NCBI GenBank assembly: GCA_025965155.1
Contig: JAOPXN010000104.1
Location: 1 to 57,125, forward strand
Direction of reading: 5' to 3'
DNA: 57,125 bases
Origin: Propionibacteriaceae bacterium
GTDB taxonomy: Bacteria; Actinomycetota; Actinomycetes; Propionibacteriales; Propionibacteriaceae
The notes under the pieces were generated by a model. The model searched no databases. It was given only the letters and a program-made list of their open reading frames with translations, and had not been told where the DNA came from. Both the position numbers and the translations under genes were made by a program. The number at the start of each line of letters is the position of its first letter. Position 1 is the stretch's first letter. Of this stretch, positions 7,777 to 17,411 are shown in pieces.

Positions 7777-8924
7777 CCTCTCACCCGCTCGATCTCGACC
7801 CGGCGTCCCTCGCCGGAGGAACGGAGCCCGGCGTCAACGAGCTGGAGGCCACGGACACCGGCGGCCAGGTCGTACCGATGCTGGCGGCCCGCGTCGACAT
7901 CGGCGAGGAACTGTTCCCACTGCGCTCGGAAGCCGTTGCCGAACTCGGCGTTGTCCGGCACCTGCTCCCACTGGGCGCGGAAGTCGTCCTCGGTGGGGAG
8001 ATCTGGGTTCCAGACCGGCTTCGGGGTACGCACCCGGTGCTGGATCCGGCAGCCGAACAGCCCGGCCACCGCCGAGCCGTGGGTACCGTCCACCTGGAAC
8101 TCGACCAGCTCGCCGCGGTCCACGCGGACCGCCCAGGATGAGTTGATCTGGGCGATCACTCCACCGTCCAGCTCGAAGATGGCGTACGCAGCGTCGTCGG
8201 CGGTGGCGGCGTACTTGCGGCCCTGCTCGTCCCAGCGCTCCGGGATGTGGGTGACTGCCTTCGCCATCACTGCGTCGACCCGCCCGAACAGGTTCTCCAG
8301 GACGTAGTTCCAGTGGCAGAACATGTCCAGCACCATGCCGCCTCCGTCCTCAGCCCGGTAGTTCCAGCTCGGTCGCTGGGCCGGCTCCAGATCGCCCTCG
8401 AACACCCAGTAGCCGAACTCGCCGCGGACCGACAGGATCCGGCCGAAGAAGCCGGAGTCGATCAGCCGTTTCAGCTTCAGCAGGCCCGGCAGATACAGCT
8501 TGTCGTGCACCACGCCGTGGATGATCCCTGCCTCACGGGCCGCGTCCACCAGCTCGATCCCGTCGGACACCGACTCGGCGATCGGCTTCTCGGTATAGAT
8601 ATGCAGGCCGCGGTCGATGGCCTTCAAGATGGCCTTCTTGCGTTCCGAGGTCACCTGGGCGTCAAAGTAGACCGAGGCGGTAGGGTCCGCGAGCGCCGAG
8701 TCCAGGTCCGTGGTGAAGTCAGCCACGTTGTGCTGGGCCGCCAGGCGGGCGAGCTTCTCCTCGCTGCGACCGACCAGGATCGGTTCCACCTGGATCCTGT
8801 CCCCGTCGGGCAGCAACACCCCGCCGTCGTCCCGGATGGCCAGGATTGAGCGCACCAGGTGCTGGCGGTAGCCCATGCGTCCCGTAACGCCATTCATGAT
8901 GATCCGGATCTTGCGCTCCGCCAT
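7773..8924 (-). CDS. Gfo/Idh/MocA-family oxidoreductase
   Basis: A 383-residue NAD(P)-dependent dehydrogenase. The N-terminal Rossmann domain begins KIRIIMNGVTGRMGYRQHL, with GVTGRMG in place of the usual GxGxxG, and carries the family EKP motif in HIYTEKPIAES with the catalytic Lys. The C-terminal alpha/beta domain includes GGGMVLDMFCHWNYVLENL, with the conserved Asp and His expected for substrate binding. The ATG at 8924 was chosen because GAAGAGG lies just upstream; an earlier ATG at 8954 would fall next to the operator. First gene of the minus operon, so it probably catalyses the first oxidation of the sugar or polyol. Confidence 0.9.
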   Translation of the reverse strand: MAERKIRIIMNGVTGRMGYRQHLVRSILAIRDDGGVLLPDGDRIQVEPILVGRSEEKLARLAAQHNVADFTTDLDSALADPTASVYFDAQVTSERKKAILKAIDRGLHIYTEKPIAESVSDGIELVDAAREAGIIHGVVHDKLYLPGLLKLKRLIDSGFFGRILSVRGEFGYWVFEGDLEPAQRPSWNYRAEDGGGMVLDMFCHWNYVLENLFGRVDAVMAKAVTHIPERWDEQGRKYAATADDAAYAIFELDGGVIAQINSSWAVRVDRGELVEFQVDGTHGSAVAGLFGCRIQHRVRTPKPVWNPDLPTEDDFRAQWEQVPDNAEFGNGFRAQWEQFLADVDAGRQHRYDLAAGVRGLQLVDAGLRSSGEGRRVEIERVRG

Positions 8925-8957
8925 GTCGCACCTCTTCGGGTTCCGAGTAGTCAAATA

Positions 8958-8983
8958 CGTAAGCGCTTTCGCAAGCGCTTACG
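8958..8983. promoter_or_regulatory. LacI-type operator (perfect 11-bp arms)
   Basis: CGTAAGCGCTT and its exact reverse complement AAGCGCTTACG flank a 4-base spacer TCGC. Each arm includes the AAGCGCTT core typical of LacI/CcpA-family sites. The element lies in the divergent region between the oxidoreductase operon (start 8924) and the LacI gene (start 9075), close enough to control both. This is the expected autoregulatory site; the symmetry is observed, the binding partner inferred. Confidence 0.8.
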
Positions 8984-9074
8984 CTACTGTAAGGTGAAAT
9001 CCGATCGGCGGCAAGTCCCAGCCGGCCGGTGCGGCACCCGCCGCCAGAAATGGTCAGTTCACGAGGAGCCGCTG

Positions 9075-10148
9075 GTGCCGAAGTCTCGCGCAGCCCCGCG
9101 GCTGCTCGACGTCGCCGAGGCAGCCGGGGTCTCGCTGGCCACCGCCTCCCGCTCGCTCAGCGGGCAGAGTGGCGTCAGCGAGGCAGTCGCCCAGCGCGTG
9201 CGCGGCGTTGCTCAGTCGTTGGGATACGTGGCGAACGTGCACGCGCGGACGTTGGCCGGCGGTCTCACCTCGATGATCGGCCTGATCGTGCACGAGATCG
9301 ATGATCCGTACTTCTCCGAGATCGCCAGCGGCGTGGTGCATGCGGCTACCAGCCACCAGCGTCTGGTGCAGATCTCCCACTCGGGCCGGGATCCGGAGCA
9401 GGAGCTGCGGCAGATCCGCGCGCTGATCGCGAGCCGGGTGGATGCCATCATCATCGCCGGCTCGGGCTACACCGACCCGACGGCACAGCAGGAGTCCAGG
9501 CTGCTGCTGGCCCGGTACGCCGACAGCGGCGGCCGAGTCGCGGTGATCGGCCGGCACGAGCTGGCGGTCGACGCCGTACTGCCGGCCAACAAGGAGGCCG
9601 GCGCCGCAATTGCCGAACACCTGATCTCCCTGGGCCACCGCCGGATCGCGATCGCGGCAGGTACCGAAGGCCTGACCACCGTCGAGGACCGCCTGACCGG
9701 TCTTGCTGATGGCTTCGGCCAGGCTCACCCGCCGGTGACAGCGACAGCAGTCCGATCCGACTTCACCCGCGAAGGCGGCCGTTTGGCCGCCGAGCAGATC
9801 ATCAGCGACCATCCCGAGGTGACGGCGATCATCGCGCTCAACGATGCGATGGCTATCGGGGTCCTCGCTGCCCTGCGCAGCCATCGGATCGCGGTCCCGG
9901 ACCAGATGTCGGTGGTCGGGTTCGACGACGTGTCGGTGGCGGAGGCGCTTGCCCCGAGCCTGACCACCGTACGGCTTCCGATGGCGACCATGGGCCAGCT
10001 GGCCCTCGAGATGACCCTGAAACCGCCGGCCGCCGAACCGCGCCGCAAGGCCACCAGCCATCAGCTGATGGTGCGTGACTCCACTGCTGCTCCCCGGAGC
10101 CTCGGCGAGGAGACTCCCCTGCTGCGTGACAACGAGAGGAATGTTTGA
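9075..10148 (+). CDS. LacI-family transcriptional regulator
   Basis: A 357-residue regulator. The N-terminal helix-turn-helix and hinge read LLDVAEAAGVSLATASRSLS; a periplasmic-binding-protein-like effector domain follows (IGLIVHEIDDPYFSEIA; RRIAIAAG; VVGFDDVSVAEALAPSLTTV). The GTG at 9075 is preceded by GAGGAG at 9063-9068, six bases away, so upstream in-frame extensions through the operator are rejected. The last ~30 residues are a non-family extension. The stop overlaps the start of the aldolase gene (TGATG), placing both in one transcript. The effector is probably an intermediate of the pathway encoded by the divergent operon. Confidence 0.92.
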   Translation: MPKSRAAPRLLDVAEAAGVSLATASRSLSGQSGVSEAVAQRVRGVAQSLGYVANVHARTLAGGLTSMIGLIVHEIDDPYFSEIASGVVHAATSHQRLVQISHSGRDPEQELRQIRALIASRVDAIIIAGSGYTDPTAQQESRLLLARYADSGGRVAVIGRHELAVDAVLPANKEAGAAIAEHLISLGHRRIAIAAGTEGLTTVEDRLTGLADGFGQAHPPVTATAVRSDFTREGGRLAAEQIISDHPEVTAIIALNDAMAIGVLAALRSHRIAVPDQMSVVGFDDVSVAEALAPSLTTVRLPMATMGQLALEMTLKPPAAEPRRKATSHQLMVRDSTAAPRSLGEETPLLRDNERNV

Positions 10149-10930
10149 TGATGTCTGCCCTCCGGCGCCAGTTCGACTCCGGCGACCCGACCGTCAACGG
10201 CTGGCTCTCCGCCGACAGCCCGTACCTGGCGGAGGTCATGTCCTGGGCGGGGTACAACTCGGTGACCGTGGACGTGCAGCATGGGATGTTCGATCTCGGC
10301 GGGGCCATCCACCTCATCCAAGCCGTCAGCGCAGGGCCGGCCGTGCCGCTGGCCCGGGTGCCTCGGCTGGACGCGGCACTCATCGGCAAGCTGCTCGACG
10401 CCGGCGCGGAAGGGATCATCTGCCCAGCCATCGATGACGCAGCGCAGGCGGCCGCCTTCGTCGCGATGTGCGCGTATCCGCCGGTCGGCGTCCGCAGCTT
10501 TGGCCCGGCCCGCGCGAATGTGGCCGGTCTCACCGACTACGTCGAGCAGGCCGACGTAATGACCTGGGCGATGATCGAGTCGCGACCGGGTCTTCACCAC
10601 CTCCGCGAGATCGTGGCCACGCCGGGACTGGACGGCGTGTACGTGGGACCGAACGACCTGGCCCTCGCCCTCGGGGAGGTGGCCGGCTCCACCCGTCCGG
10701 GGCCGCTGGTGGACGCCGCTCTTGACCAGATCGTCGCAGCCGCCAACGACGCCGGCATCCTGGCGGGCGTCTTCTGCCCTAACGGTGAGGTGGCGCGGGA
10801 GATGGCCGAACGCGGCTTCCGGTTGGTCACGCCCGGCAACGACATGGCCCTGCTGCGCGCCGCCGTTCAGCGGGAGATCTCCGCTACCCGGGGACTCCCA
10901 TCCGTGGTGCGACAGTCGAGCGGGTACTAG
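10148..10930 (+). CDS. HpcH/HpaI-family aldolase
   Basis: A 260-residue class II (metal-dependent) pyruvate aldolase-like protein. Family motifs are VDVQHGMFDL (general-base His), LARVPRLD, DAGAEGIICPAIDD, a PVGVRSFGPAR arginine loop, MIESRPGL (metal-ligand Glu) and VYVGPNDLALALG (metal-ligand Asp). The family cleaves 2-keto-3-deoxy acids or 4-hydroxy-2-ketoacids into pyruvate and an aldehyde. The ATG at 10148 shares a base with the lacI stop, with GAGAGGA seven bases upstream; ATG 10151 is the alternative. With the divergent oxidoreductase, DUF993 and isomerase genes it suggests degradation of a sugar acid or keto-sugar ending in aldol cleavage. Confidence 0.88.
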   Translation: MMSALRRQFDSGDPTVNGWLSADSPYLAEVMSWAGYNSVTVDVQHGMFDLGGAIHLIQAVSAGPAVPLARVPRLDAALIGKLLDAGAEGIICPAIDDAAQAAAFVAMCAYPPVGVRSFGPARANVAGLTDYVEQADVMTWAMIESRPGLHHLREIVATPGLDGVYVGPNDLALALGEVAGSTRPGPLVDAALDQIVAAANDAGILAGVFCPNGEVAREMAERGFRLVTPGNDMALLRAAVQREISATRGLPSVVRQSSGY

Positions 10931-10964
10931 GGGGCCGTCTGCCTGCCGACTGCACCGGCCGGGG

Positions 10965-11037
10965 TGCCCCCGATGGGATTCGAACCCATACTGGAGCGGG
11001 TTTAAGCCGCCTGCCTCTGCCATTGGGCTACGGGGGC
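10965..11037 (-). tRNA. tRNA with UAA (Leu) anticodon, short variable loop
   Basis: The minus strand folds as a cloverleaf: acceptor GCCCCCG/CGGGGGC with discriminator A, anticodon arm GGCGG-CTTAAAC-CCGCT giving anticodon UAA, and T-arm ATGGG-TTCGAAT-CCCAT. CCA is not encoded. The variable loop is only about five bases, whereas leucine tRNAs normally carry a long type II variable arm. So the codon read is clear from the anticodon, but the amino acid charged is less certain. It lies alone between convergent genes. Confidence 0.8.
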
Positions 11038-11080
11038 CGGCCGACGCGGCTGGCATCGAGATACTAGTGCCCGGCCCGGT

Positions 11081-12769
11081 TCAGCGGGGGGTCGGCGTCG
11101 CCGTCGGTGAGGCACCGCTGAGTTCGACTCGAGTCTCCGACGGCAGGGCCGACAGGTCTCCGGTCTGGATCCGTTCGTCCACCACGACGTCGGCGTTGGG
11201 CAGGAAGTGCACCGGCTGTACCCCGGTGAACAGTCCGGTGGCATTGTCCCGGAAGTAGAAGTAGACGTCCGCGCTGGTCAGCGGCGGCGAGAAGGGCGTG
11301 CTGAACGATGTGATCATTGGCTGTTTCACACCGCCAGCGGTTCCCTGCTGCATGCCGACCGTCCAGGACCCGTCGTCATGCCTGACGACCGTCGGGCCCT
11401 GCTGTGAGTGGAAGTGGCCCCACAGCACCAGCCGGGCCGGGATGTTGGGGGTGTTCATGATCACGACGGACGCCGCGGGCTGATGGACCAAGATCACGTC
11501 CGTCTTCTTGGCTGCGGCGGTGTCCACCATCCGCTGCCCGAGCTGCTCGTTGGTCTCGGGCCTGTCGGTCAGCCGTTCGATGCTGAAGGGGACCTGCCGT
11601 TCGGGATCGTCGTCACCGACCACGGCCAGACCATCGGAGTCGACCACGTCGCCGTCCAAGGCGACCATGCCGGCGTTCTTCATCTGGGTCTCGGTGACGT
11701 CGGAGTCATGGTTGCCCGTGCTGACCAGGAATGGCGCATCCCCGGCAATGCGGGCCTCGCGGTTGATGCAGCCCCGTTCGGCTGCAGTCCCGTTGACGGT
11801 GTCGTCCCCGGAGTCGAGGATCTGGGCCGGTTCGGTAATCGCCGCCAGACGCTTGATCAGCTCGGTCGTCGCCTGGTTACAGTGCAGGTCGCTGAACCCG
11901 AGGTACATCGTCTCGCCCTCGGCCGCCCGCGGGAGCTCGCTGAACTGCAGCAGCATCTGCTCGGCGGCGGAGTCGATGTAGCGCTGGACCGCCTTCTGCT
12001 GCCGATCGCTCAGCACGGCGATGCCCTTGATGCCGCGGTCCAGCAGGTCCGACAGCACGAAGCTATCCACACTCAGCCCCTCAAACTGCGTGCCGTCAGC
12101 CACCGCGACCGGGATGCGGACCGGATGCTGCCGGTGTACGGGCGCGAGAATCGACCCGACGGCGAGCACCACAACGGTTGCGTAGACCACGGCCGTGCGG
12201 CGCAGGGAGGTGTGCCGGACAATGGCCGGTGACAGCACCTGCCGGCGCAGCACCCAGACGGCAAAGGCCAACATCAAGACCACCTCGGCCCGCATCGATT
12301 CAGCCACCATGTCGGCGACCAGCCGGTCGACGATGCCGGCCACCGCCTCCTCAGGGTCGGCGAACAGCGAGGTATAGGCGGTCAGTGTCTCCTCGGAGAA
12401 GAACCCGGTGCCCGCGGTCCCGCCGACACCCCCGACGGTGACCTTCAGGCCGACCGGGGCTGACGGACTGGGCAGGTATGCGTGGCCTAGTGGCCCGAGG
12501 TCGATCTCGACCTCGCCGTCGTAGCTGGAGGCGAACTCGACTGCGTGCGGCCCAAGATAGTCCTGGACGCTGGCATGGCCGATCCCCCACGCCAGAGCGA
12601 GGGGGGCCGCCAGTCCTGCTGCGAGCAGGGTGAGCCCGAGGCTCCGGAGCAGCCGTGGGATCAGGTCTGCCGAGGTCATCCGTGACCACCGCGGAACGCT
12701 GCGACCGAAGAGGCGCTGGAGCGCGCCGGCCCACAGCGGGCGCTGCGGCGAGGTGGGTGGCGCGCTCAT
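11081..12769 (-). CDS. Membrane-anchored metallophosphoesterase
   Basis: A 562-residue protein. The N-terminal ~235 residues contain at least three hydrophobic helices (LGLTLLAAGLAAPLALAWGI; VVLMLAFAVWVL; VVYATVVVLAVGSILAP). The C-terminal part is a calcineurin-like phosphoesterase with all metal motifs in order: FSDLHCN (DxH), DSGDD (GDxx), STGNHDS (GNHD), LVHQP and GHFHSQQG (GHxH). The active domain is predicted outside the membrane or at its face; the substrate is unknown. It reads from the same strand as def, starting 13 bases after def ends. A Pro/Thr-rich C-terminus (TATPTPR) ends the protein. Confidence 0.85.
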   Translation of the reverse strand: MSAPPTSPQRPLWAGALQRLFGRSVPRWSRMTSADLIPRLLRSLGLTLLAAGLAAPLALAWGIGHASVQDYLGPHAVEFASSYDGEVEIDLGPLGHAYLPSPSAPVGLKVTVGGVGGTAGTGFFSEETLTAYTSLFADPEEAVAGIVDRLVADMVAESMRAEVVLMLAFAVWVLRRQVLSPAIVRHTSLRRTAVVYATVVVLAVGSILAPVHRQHPVRIPVAVADGTQFEGLSVDSFVLSDLLDRGIKGIAVLSDRQQKAVQRYIDSAAEQMLLQFSELPRAAEGETMYLGFSDLHCNQATTELIKRLAAITEPAQILDSGDDTVNGTAAERGCINREARIAGDAPFLVSTGNHDSDVTETQMKNAGMVALDGDVVDSDGLAVVGDDDPERQVPFSIERLTDRPETNEQLGQRMVDTAAAKKTDVILVHQPAASVVIMNTPNIPARLVLWGHFHSQQGPTVVRHDDGSWTVGMQQGTAGGVKQPMITSFSTPFSPPLTSADVYFYFRDNATGLFTGVQPVHFLPNADVVVDERIQTGDLSALPSETRVELSGASPTATPTPR

Positions 12770-12781
12770 GATCCTCCGAGG

Positions 12782-13330
12782 CTAACCGTGGTCCGGCGAG
12801 CCCAAGTACACCTTGCGAGTGTGGATGGCGTGGGCTCCGGCGACCCGGTCGAGAAACAGCAGGCCGGTGCAGTGGTCGATCTCGTGCTGCAAGGCGCGCG
12901 CCTCGAACGCGTCGGCGCTGATCTCGACCGTCTCCCCCGTTCCCGGCAGCTGGCCTCGTACGGTGACCCGGGTGGCGCGCTTGACGTCGCCGGTCAGGTC
13001 AGGAACCGACATGCAGCCCTCCCGGGCCTTTTCGTTGCGACTGGCATCCATCACCACTGCGTTGACGAGCACGATCAGACCGTGCTTGCTGCGGGCCTTC
13101 GGATGCTCGGTGACATCCACGCAGAACGCCTGGGCGGCCACCCCCAGCTGCGGCGCGGCCAGTCCGACGCAGCCCGGGGACACGCGCATGGTGGCCACCA
13201 GGTCGGCGCACAGCTGGAGCACCTCGGGTGCTGCTGGGTCCACGACCGGCCCGGCCTGGGACAGCACTGGCGCCGGAGCGCGTACGACCTCGAGCACTCG
13301 CCCCTCGGGCAGTGCCACTTTCAGATCCAT
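12782..13330 (-). CDS. def: Peptide deformylase
   Basis: A 182-residue enzyme that removes the formyl group from nascent N-terminal methionine at the ribosome. The three signature motifs are present: CVGLAAPQLGV (GxGLAAPQ, first Gly replaced by Cys), EGCMSVP (metal-binding Cys; Leu replaced by Met) and QHEIDH (HExxH metal site). These substitutions point to a less typical, possibly secondary deformylase. The ATG at 13330 overlaps the stop of the ACT-domain gene (TGATG); a GTG at 13333 is the alternative. It is probably cotranscribed with the ACT gene upstream and the phosphoesterase downstream. Confidence 0.9.
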   Translation of the reverse strand: MDLKVALPEGRVLEVVRAPAPVLSQAGPVVDPAAPEVLQLCADLVATMRVSPGCVGLAAPQLGVAAQAFCVDVTEHPKARSKHGLIVLVNAVVMDASRNEKAREGCMSVPDLTGDVKRATRVTVRGQLPGTGETVEISADAFEARALQHEIDHCTGLLFLDRVAGAHAIHTRKVYLGSPDHG

Positions 13331-13848
13331 CACAGCTCGTCGCGCTCCACCGGACGCAGGCTGGCATCGACGCCGAGCGATCCGGCCACCTCGGCGATCT
13401 GGCCGGACAGCGTCTCGACGTCGACGTCGGCCGGCAGGTCGACCTCAGCGGCCAGGACGTACAGATCTCCCGCCAGCCGGGTGGTGAGGTCGGTGATGTT
13501 GCCGCCGGCCTCGGCGACCACCCCGGCCAGCCGGGCGACGATCCCCAGCCGGTCGGCCCCGTGCACGGTGATCAGGTACGGGTTGCCGAGCGCCGGATGG
13601 GCTGACTCGTCCGGAACCTCACGGACGCTCACCGTCAGGGTGCCGTCGTCCAGCAGCGGCGACAGGGCGCGTTCAATCTCGTCCGTCCCAGCCTCGCCGG
13701 CGCAGATCAAGGTCATCGCGAACTGCCCGCGAAGCAGCGTCATCGATGAGTCCTCGAGGTTCATGCCGCATTCCGACAGGGCCTCGGCAGCTTGGGCGAT
13801 GATGCCCGGACGGTCGTGTCCGAGCACGGTGATGGCGAGGTAGGTCAC
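13330..13848 (-). CDS. Double ACT-domain protein (GcvR-like)
   Basis: A 172-residue protein made of two ACT domains, the first beginning YLAITVLGHDRPGIIAQAAEAL and the second YLITVHGADRLGIVARLAGVV. Both keep the Gly-rich turn after strand 1 (HDRPGI, ADRLGI) that binds amino acids. This layout matches glycine cleavage regulator-like proteins of actinobacteria, which lack a DNA-binding domain and are presumed to sense amino acids. Its end overlaps def by one base, so the two are coupled. The specific ligand cannot be read from sequence. Confidence 0.85.
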   Translation of the reverse strand: MTYLAITVLGHDRPGIIAQAAEALSECGMNLEDSSMTLLRGQFAMTLICAGEAGTDEIERALSPLLDDGTLTVSVREVPDESAHPALGNPYLITVHGADRLGIVARLAGVVAEAGGNITDLTTRLAGDLYVLAAEVDLPADVDVETLSGQIAEVAGSLGVDASLRPVERDEL

Positions 13849-13860
13849 TGCGGCATTGTG

Positions 13861-14787
13861 TCAGGAGTTCAACAGCTCGAGCGCGATCCCGTCCAAGATG
13901 TCGGACTCGCTCACCAACAGCGCGTCGGTGGAGATCCGTCGAGCGATCCGACCGACGATCAGGGCACCGGCGGTGATCACGTCGGCCCGCTTGGGGTGCA
14001 TGGATGCGATGGCGCGGATCTCTTCAACGGTGCTGCTGGCGAGCATCGCGAGCAGGTCGCCGATCGCCGGAAGAGGAATCGTTGAGCGGTGCACCCGGGA
14101 CCGGTCGTACTCGTCCAGCTCCAGGTACACCCCGGCCAGGGTTGTGGCCGTGCCGGCCACACCGATCCAGGTCCGGACGTGGCCGAAGTCGGCGCCGGAC
14201 GCGTCGAGCAGCTCATCGACGTAGCCGGCCGCCGCTCCCAGCTGCTCCGGACCTGGCTGGCCATCGGGCCAGAACCGCTCGGTCAGCCGGACCGAGCCGA
14301 TATCCAGGGACCGCGCGAAGTCGATCTCCCCGGCGGCGGAGCCGATGATCAGCTCGGTGGAGCCGCCGCCGATGTCCATCACCAGAACCGGCTCAGCAAC
14401 ATCGCCCGCACCGCTCAGCGCACCGATGAACGACAGGTGCGCCTCCCGTTCGCCGGTGATCACGTCGGGTTCGGTGCCGAGCCGGTCGCGGATCCCGGCG
14501 AAGAACGCCTCCCGGTTGCCTGCGTCCCGAGCTGCCGAGGTGGCCACGAAATGGATCTTGTCCCTCGGCACCCCGGCAGCGCGGACAGCCTCCGCGTACT
14601 GGTCGACCGCGGCGAAGGTCCGCTCGAGCGCGGCTGGATGGAACTCCCCGGTCGCATCGATCCCCTGCCCGAGCCGGACGATCTCCAGTCTGCGGTCGAG
14701 CTCGACCAGATCGCCGTCGGGGCCACGGTCGGCGATCAGCAGCCGGATCGAGTTGGTGCCGCAGTCGATAGCCGCTACGGGGGTCAT
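13861..14787 (-). CDS. Exopolyphosphatase/pppGpp phosphohydrolase family (Ppx/GppA)
   Basis: A 308-residue ASKHA-fold protein. The N-terminal VAAIDCGTNSIRLLIAD is the phosphate-1 loop, the VLVMDIGGGSTELIIG segment the phosphate-2 loop, and GVAGTATTLAG the adenosine-like motif. It is of the short actinobacterial form (Rv1026-like), lacking the C-terminal domains of E. coli Ppx. It hydrolyses polyphosphate and/or pppGpp; which is not decided here. The ATG overlaps the stop of the DUF501 gene by four bases. Gene order eno-ftsB-DUF501-ppx is conserved in actinobacteria. Confidence 0.92.
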   Translation of the reverse strand: MTPVAAIDCGTNSIRLLIADRGPDGDLVELDRRLEIVRLGQGIDATGEFHPAALERTFAAVDQYAEAVRAAGVPRDKIHFVATSAARDAGNREAFFAGIRDRLGTEPDVITGEREAHLSFIGALSGAGDVAEPVLVMDIGGGSTELIIGSAAGEIDFARSLDIGSVRLTERFWPDGQPGPEQLGAAAGYVDELLDASGADFGHVRTWIGVAGTATTLAGVYLELDEYDRSRVHRSTIPLPAIGDLLAMLASSTVEEIRAIASMHPKRADVITAGALIVGRIARRISTDALLVSESDILDGIALELLNS

Positions 14788-15296
14788 CTGGAGATCTCCT
14801 CTTCTGCTGCGTCCGCGGGCGCTTCCAGACAGGGGTGTGCCCAGAACGCGCCGATTGAAGCCAGCGCCTCGTCACCGAGCGGGTTCACTCCGGGGCCGGC
14901 AGCGAGAGCATGGGCCACCAGCACATGCAGGCACTTGACCCGGGTCGGCATCCCGCCGGCGCTGACACCGGCGATCTCGGGAACCTCCCCGAGGCGCTCC
15001 CGATCCGCCAGGTACGCCTGGTGCGCCCGCTGGTACGCCGCCGCAAGCTCGGCCTCGGTTTCCAGCCGCTCCGTCATCTGGGCCATCACCCCGAGCGACT
15101 CCAGGGTTGAGCAGGCCGAGGTTGCCCGCGGGCAGGTCAGATAGTAGGTGGTCGGGAACGGGGTGCCGTCGGGCAGCCGGGGAGCGGTGGCGACCACGGC
15201 CGGCTTGCCGCACGGGCACCGGTATGCCACCCCGACCACCCCACGTGCTGGTCGCTGCAGCTGGCTGCTGACGGCAGCGTCGTCCTCGGTGCTCAT
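14784..15296 (-). CDS. DUF501 family protein
   Basis: A 170-residue protein with the family features YRCPCGKPAVV, PFPTTYYLTCPRATSACSTLES and GMPTRVKCLHVLVAHALAAG. The several Cys residues (CPCG, TCPRATSAC, KCLH) could bind a metal; this is inference. Function is unknown, but the position between ftsB and ppx/gppA is strongly conserved in actinobacteria. The ATG at 15296 was preferred to a GTG at 15308. Translationally coupled to ppx/gppA through a four-base overlap. Confidence 0.88.
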   Translation of the reverse strand: MSTEDDAAVSSQLQRPARGVVGVAYRCPCGKPAVVATAPRLPDGTPFPTTYYLTCPRATSACSTLESLGVMAQMTERLETEAELAAAYQRAHQAYLADRERLGEVPEIAGVSAGGMPTRVKCLHVLVAHALAAGPGVNPLGDEALASIGAFWAHPCLEAPADAAEEEISR

Positions 15297-15338
15297 CGGC
15301 TCGTACACGACGCTAGTGTCTCAGCAACACAGCGCAGG

Positions 15339-15982
15339 TCAGCGTGGCGTGGACGACGCTGACGGGGTGGTGTCGACCGTGATAGGCGGCGCCGGCTTCT
15401 CCTTCTGCTTCTTGGGTGCCGGCCTGTCAGCCGCCTCAACCGAACCCCAGAGCTTGGACCACCAGGCGTCCTTCACCGGCTTCGGCTCGGTTCGCGCCGC
15501 GTTGATCTGAGCTCCGCCATCGATCGGGTTGCCGTCGGCGTCGACCACCTTGTATCCCGTCTCACCCGGCATCACCCAGCCGAGCCGGGCCCGCGCCTGC
15601 GTCCTCACGTACGCCGCGTCGTCCCATCGCGCCAGCTCGGCCTGCAGGCCGGCGATCCGTTCCTCGCGTTGGCTGATCTCCACCCGGGTGCTGGCGATCT
15701 CCTGTCGCTGGGCGAAGTAGATCCGCAGGCTGGAGGCGTAGGAGATGGTCAGGATCAGCACCACCACCGCCAAGGCGATTGCCCGGGTGGTCAGGTTGGA
15801 TGCCAGCCGGCCGACGACCGCCGGCGTGACCCGCTCCGCCGGCTCGGACGTCGGCTGGCCGGTGGAAGCGGCCGTGGCGGCACTGCTGCTCGCCGCCGGC
15901 TTCTTCGCCGGGACCCGGGTACGCGGCTTTCCGCGCCCAGGCCCTGCGCCTGGGCGAGCGGTGGGCCGTGGACCCGGCGGCA

Positions 15983-15983
<1 letters not shown>
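15339..15983 (-). CDS. FtsB/DivIC-family septum formation initiator protein
   Basis: A 214-residue bitopic membrane protein. A long cytoplasmic tail rich in Pro, Ala, Arg and Ser (about 1-65) precedes a single helix (RAIALAVVVLILTISYASSL), then a coiled-coil stretch (RQEIASTRVEISQREERIAGLQAELARW) and a conserved GWVMPGETGY region. FtsB bridges FtsL and FtsQ in the divisome. A C-terminal low-complexity tail rich in Lys/Pro/Thr is lineage-specific. The ATG at 15983 overlaps the TGA of eno (TGATG), fixing the start and linking the two genes in one transcript. Confidence 0.88.
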
Positions 15984-17293
<1,310 letters not shown>

Positions 17294-17411
17294 TCAGATG
17301 ATGCAGGCTGGCCCATTCCAGGGCAGCCACCAAGAGACTGTTGTGGATCCACACTAACGGCGATCCAGGACCATCCGTCCACTCGCCACCCCATCGTCCC
17401 GGCTTTTCGTA

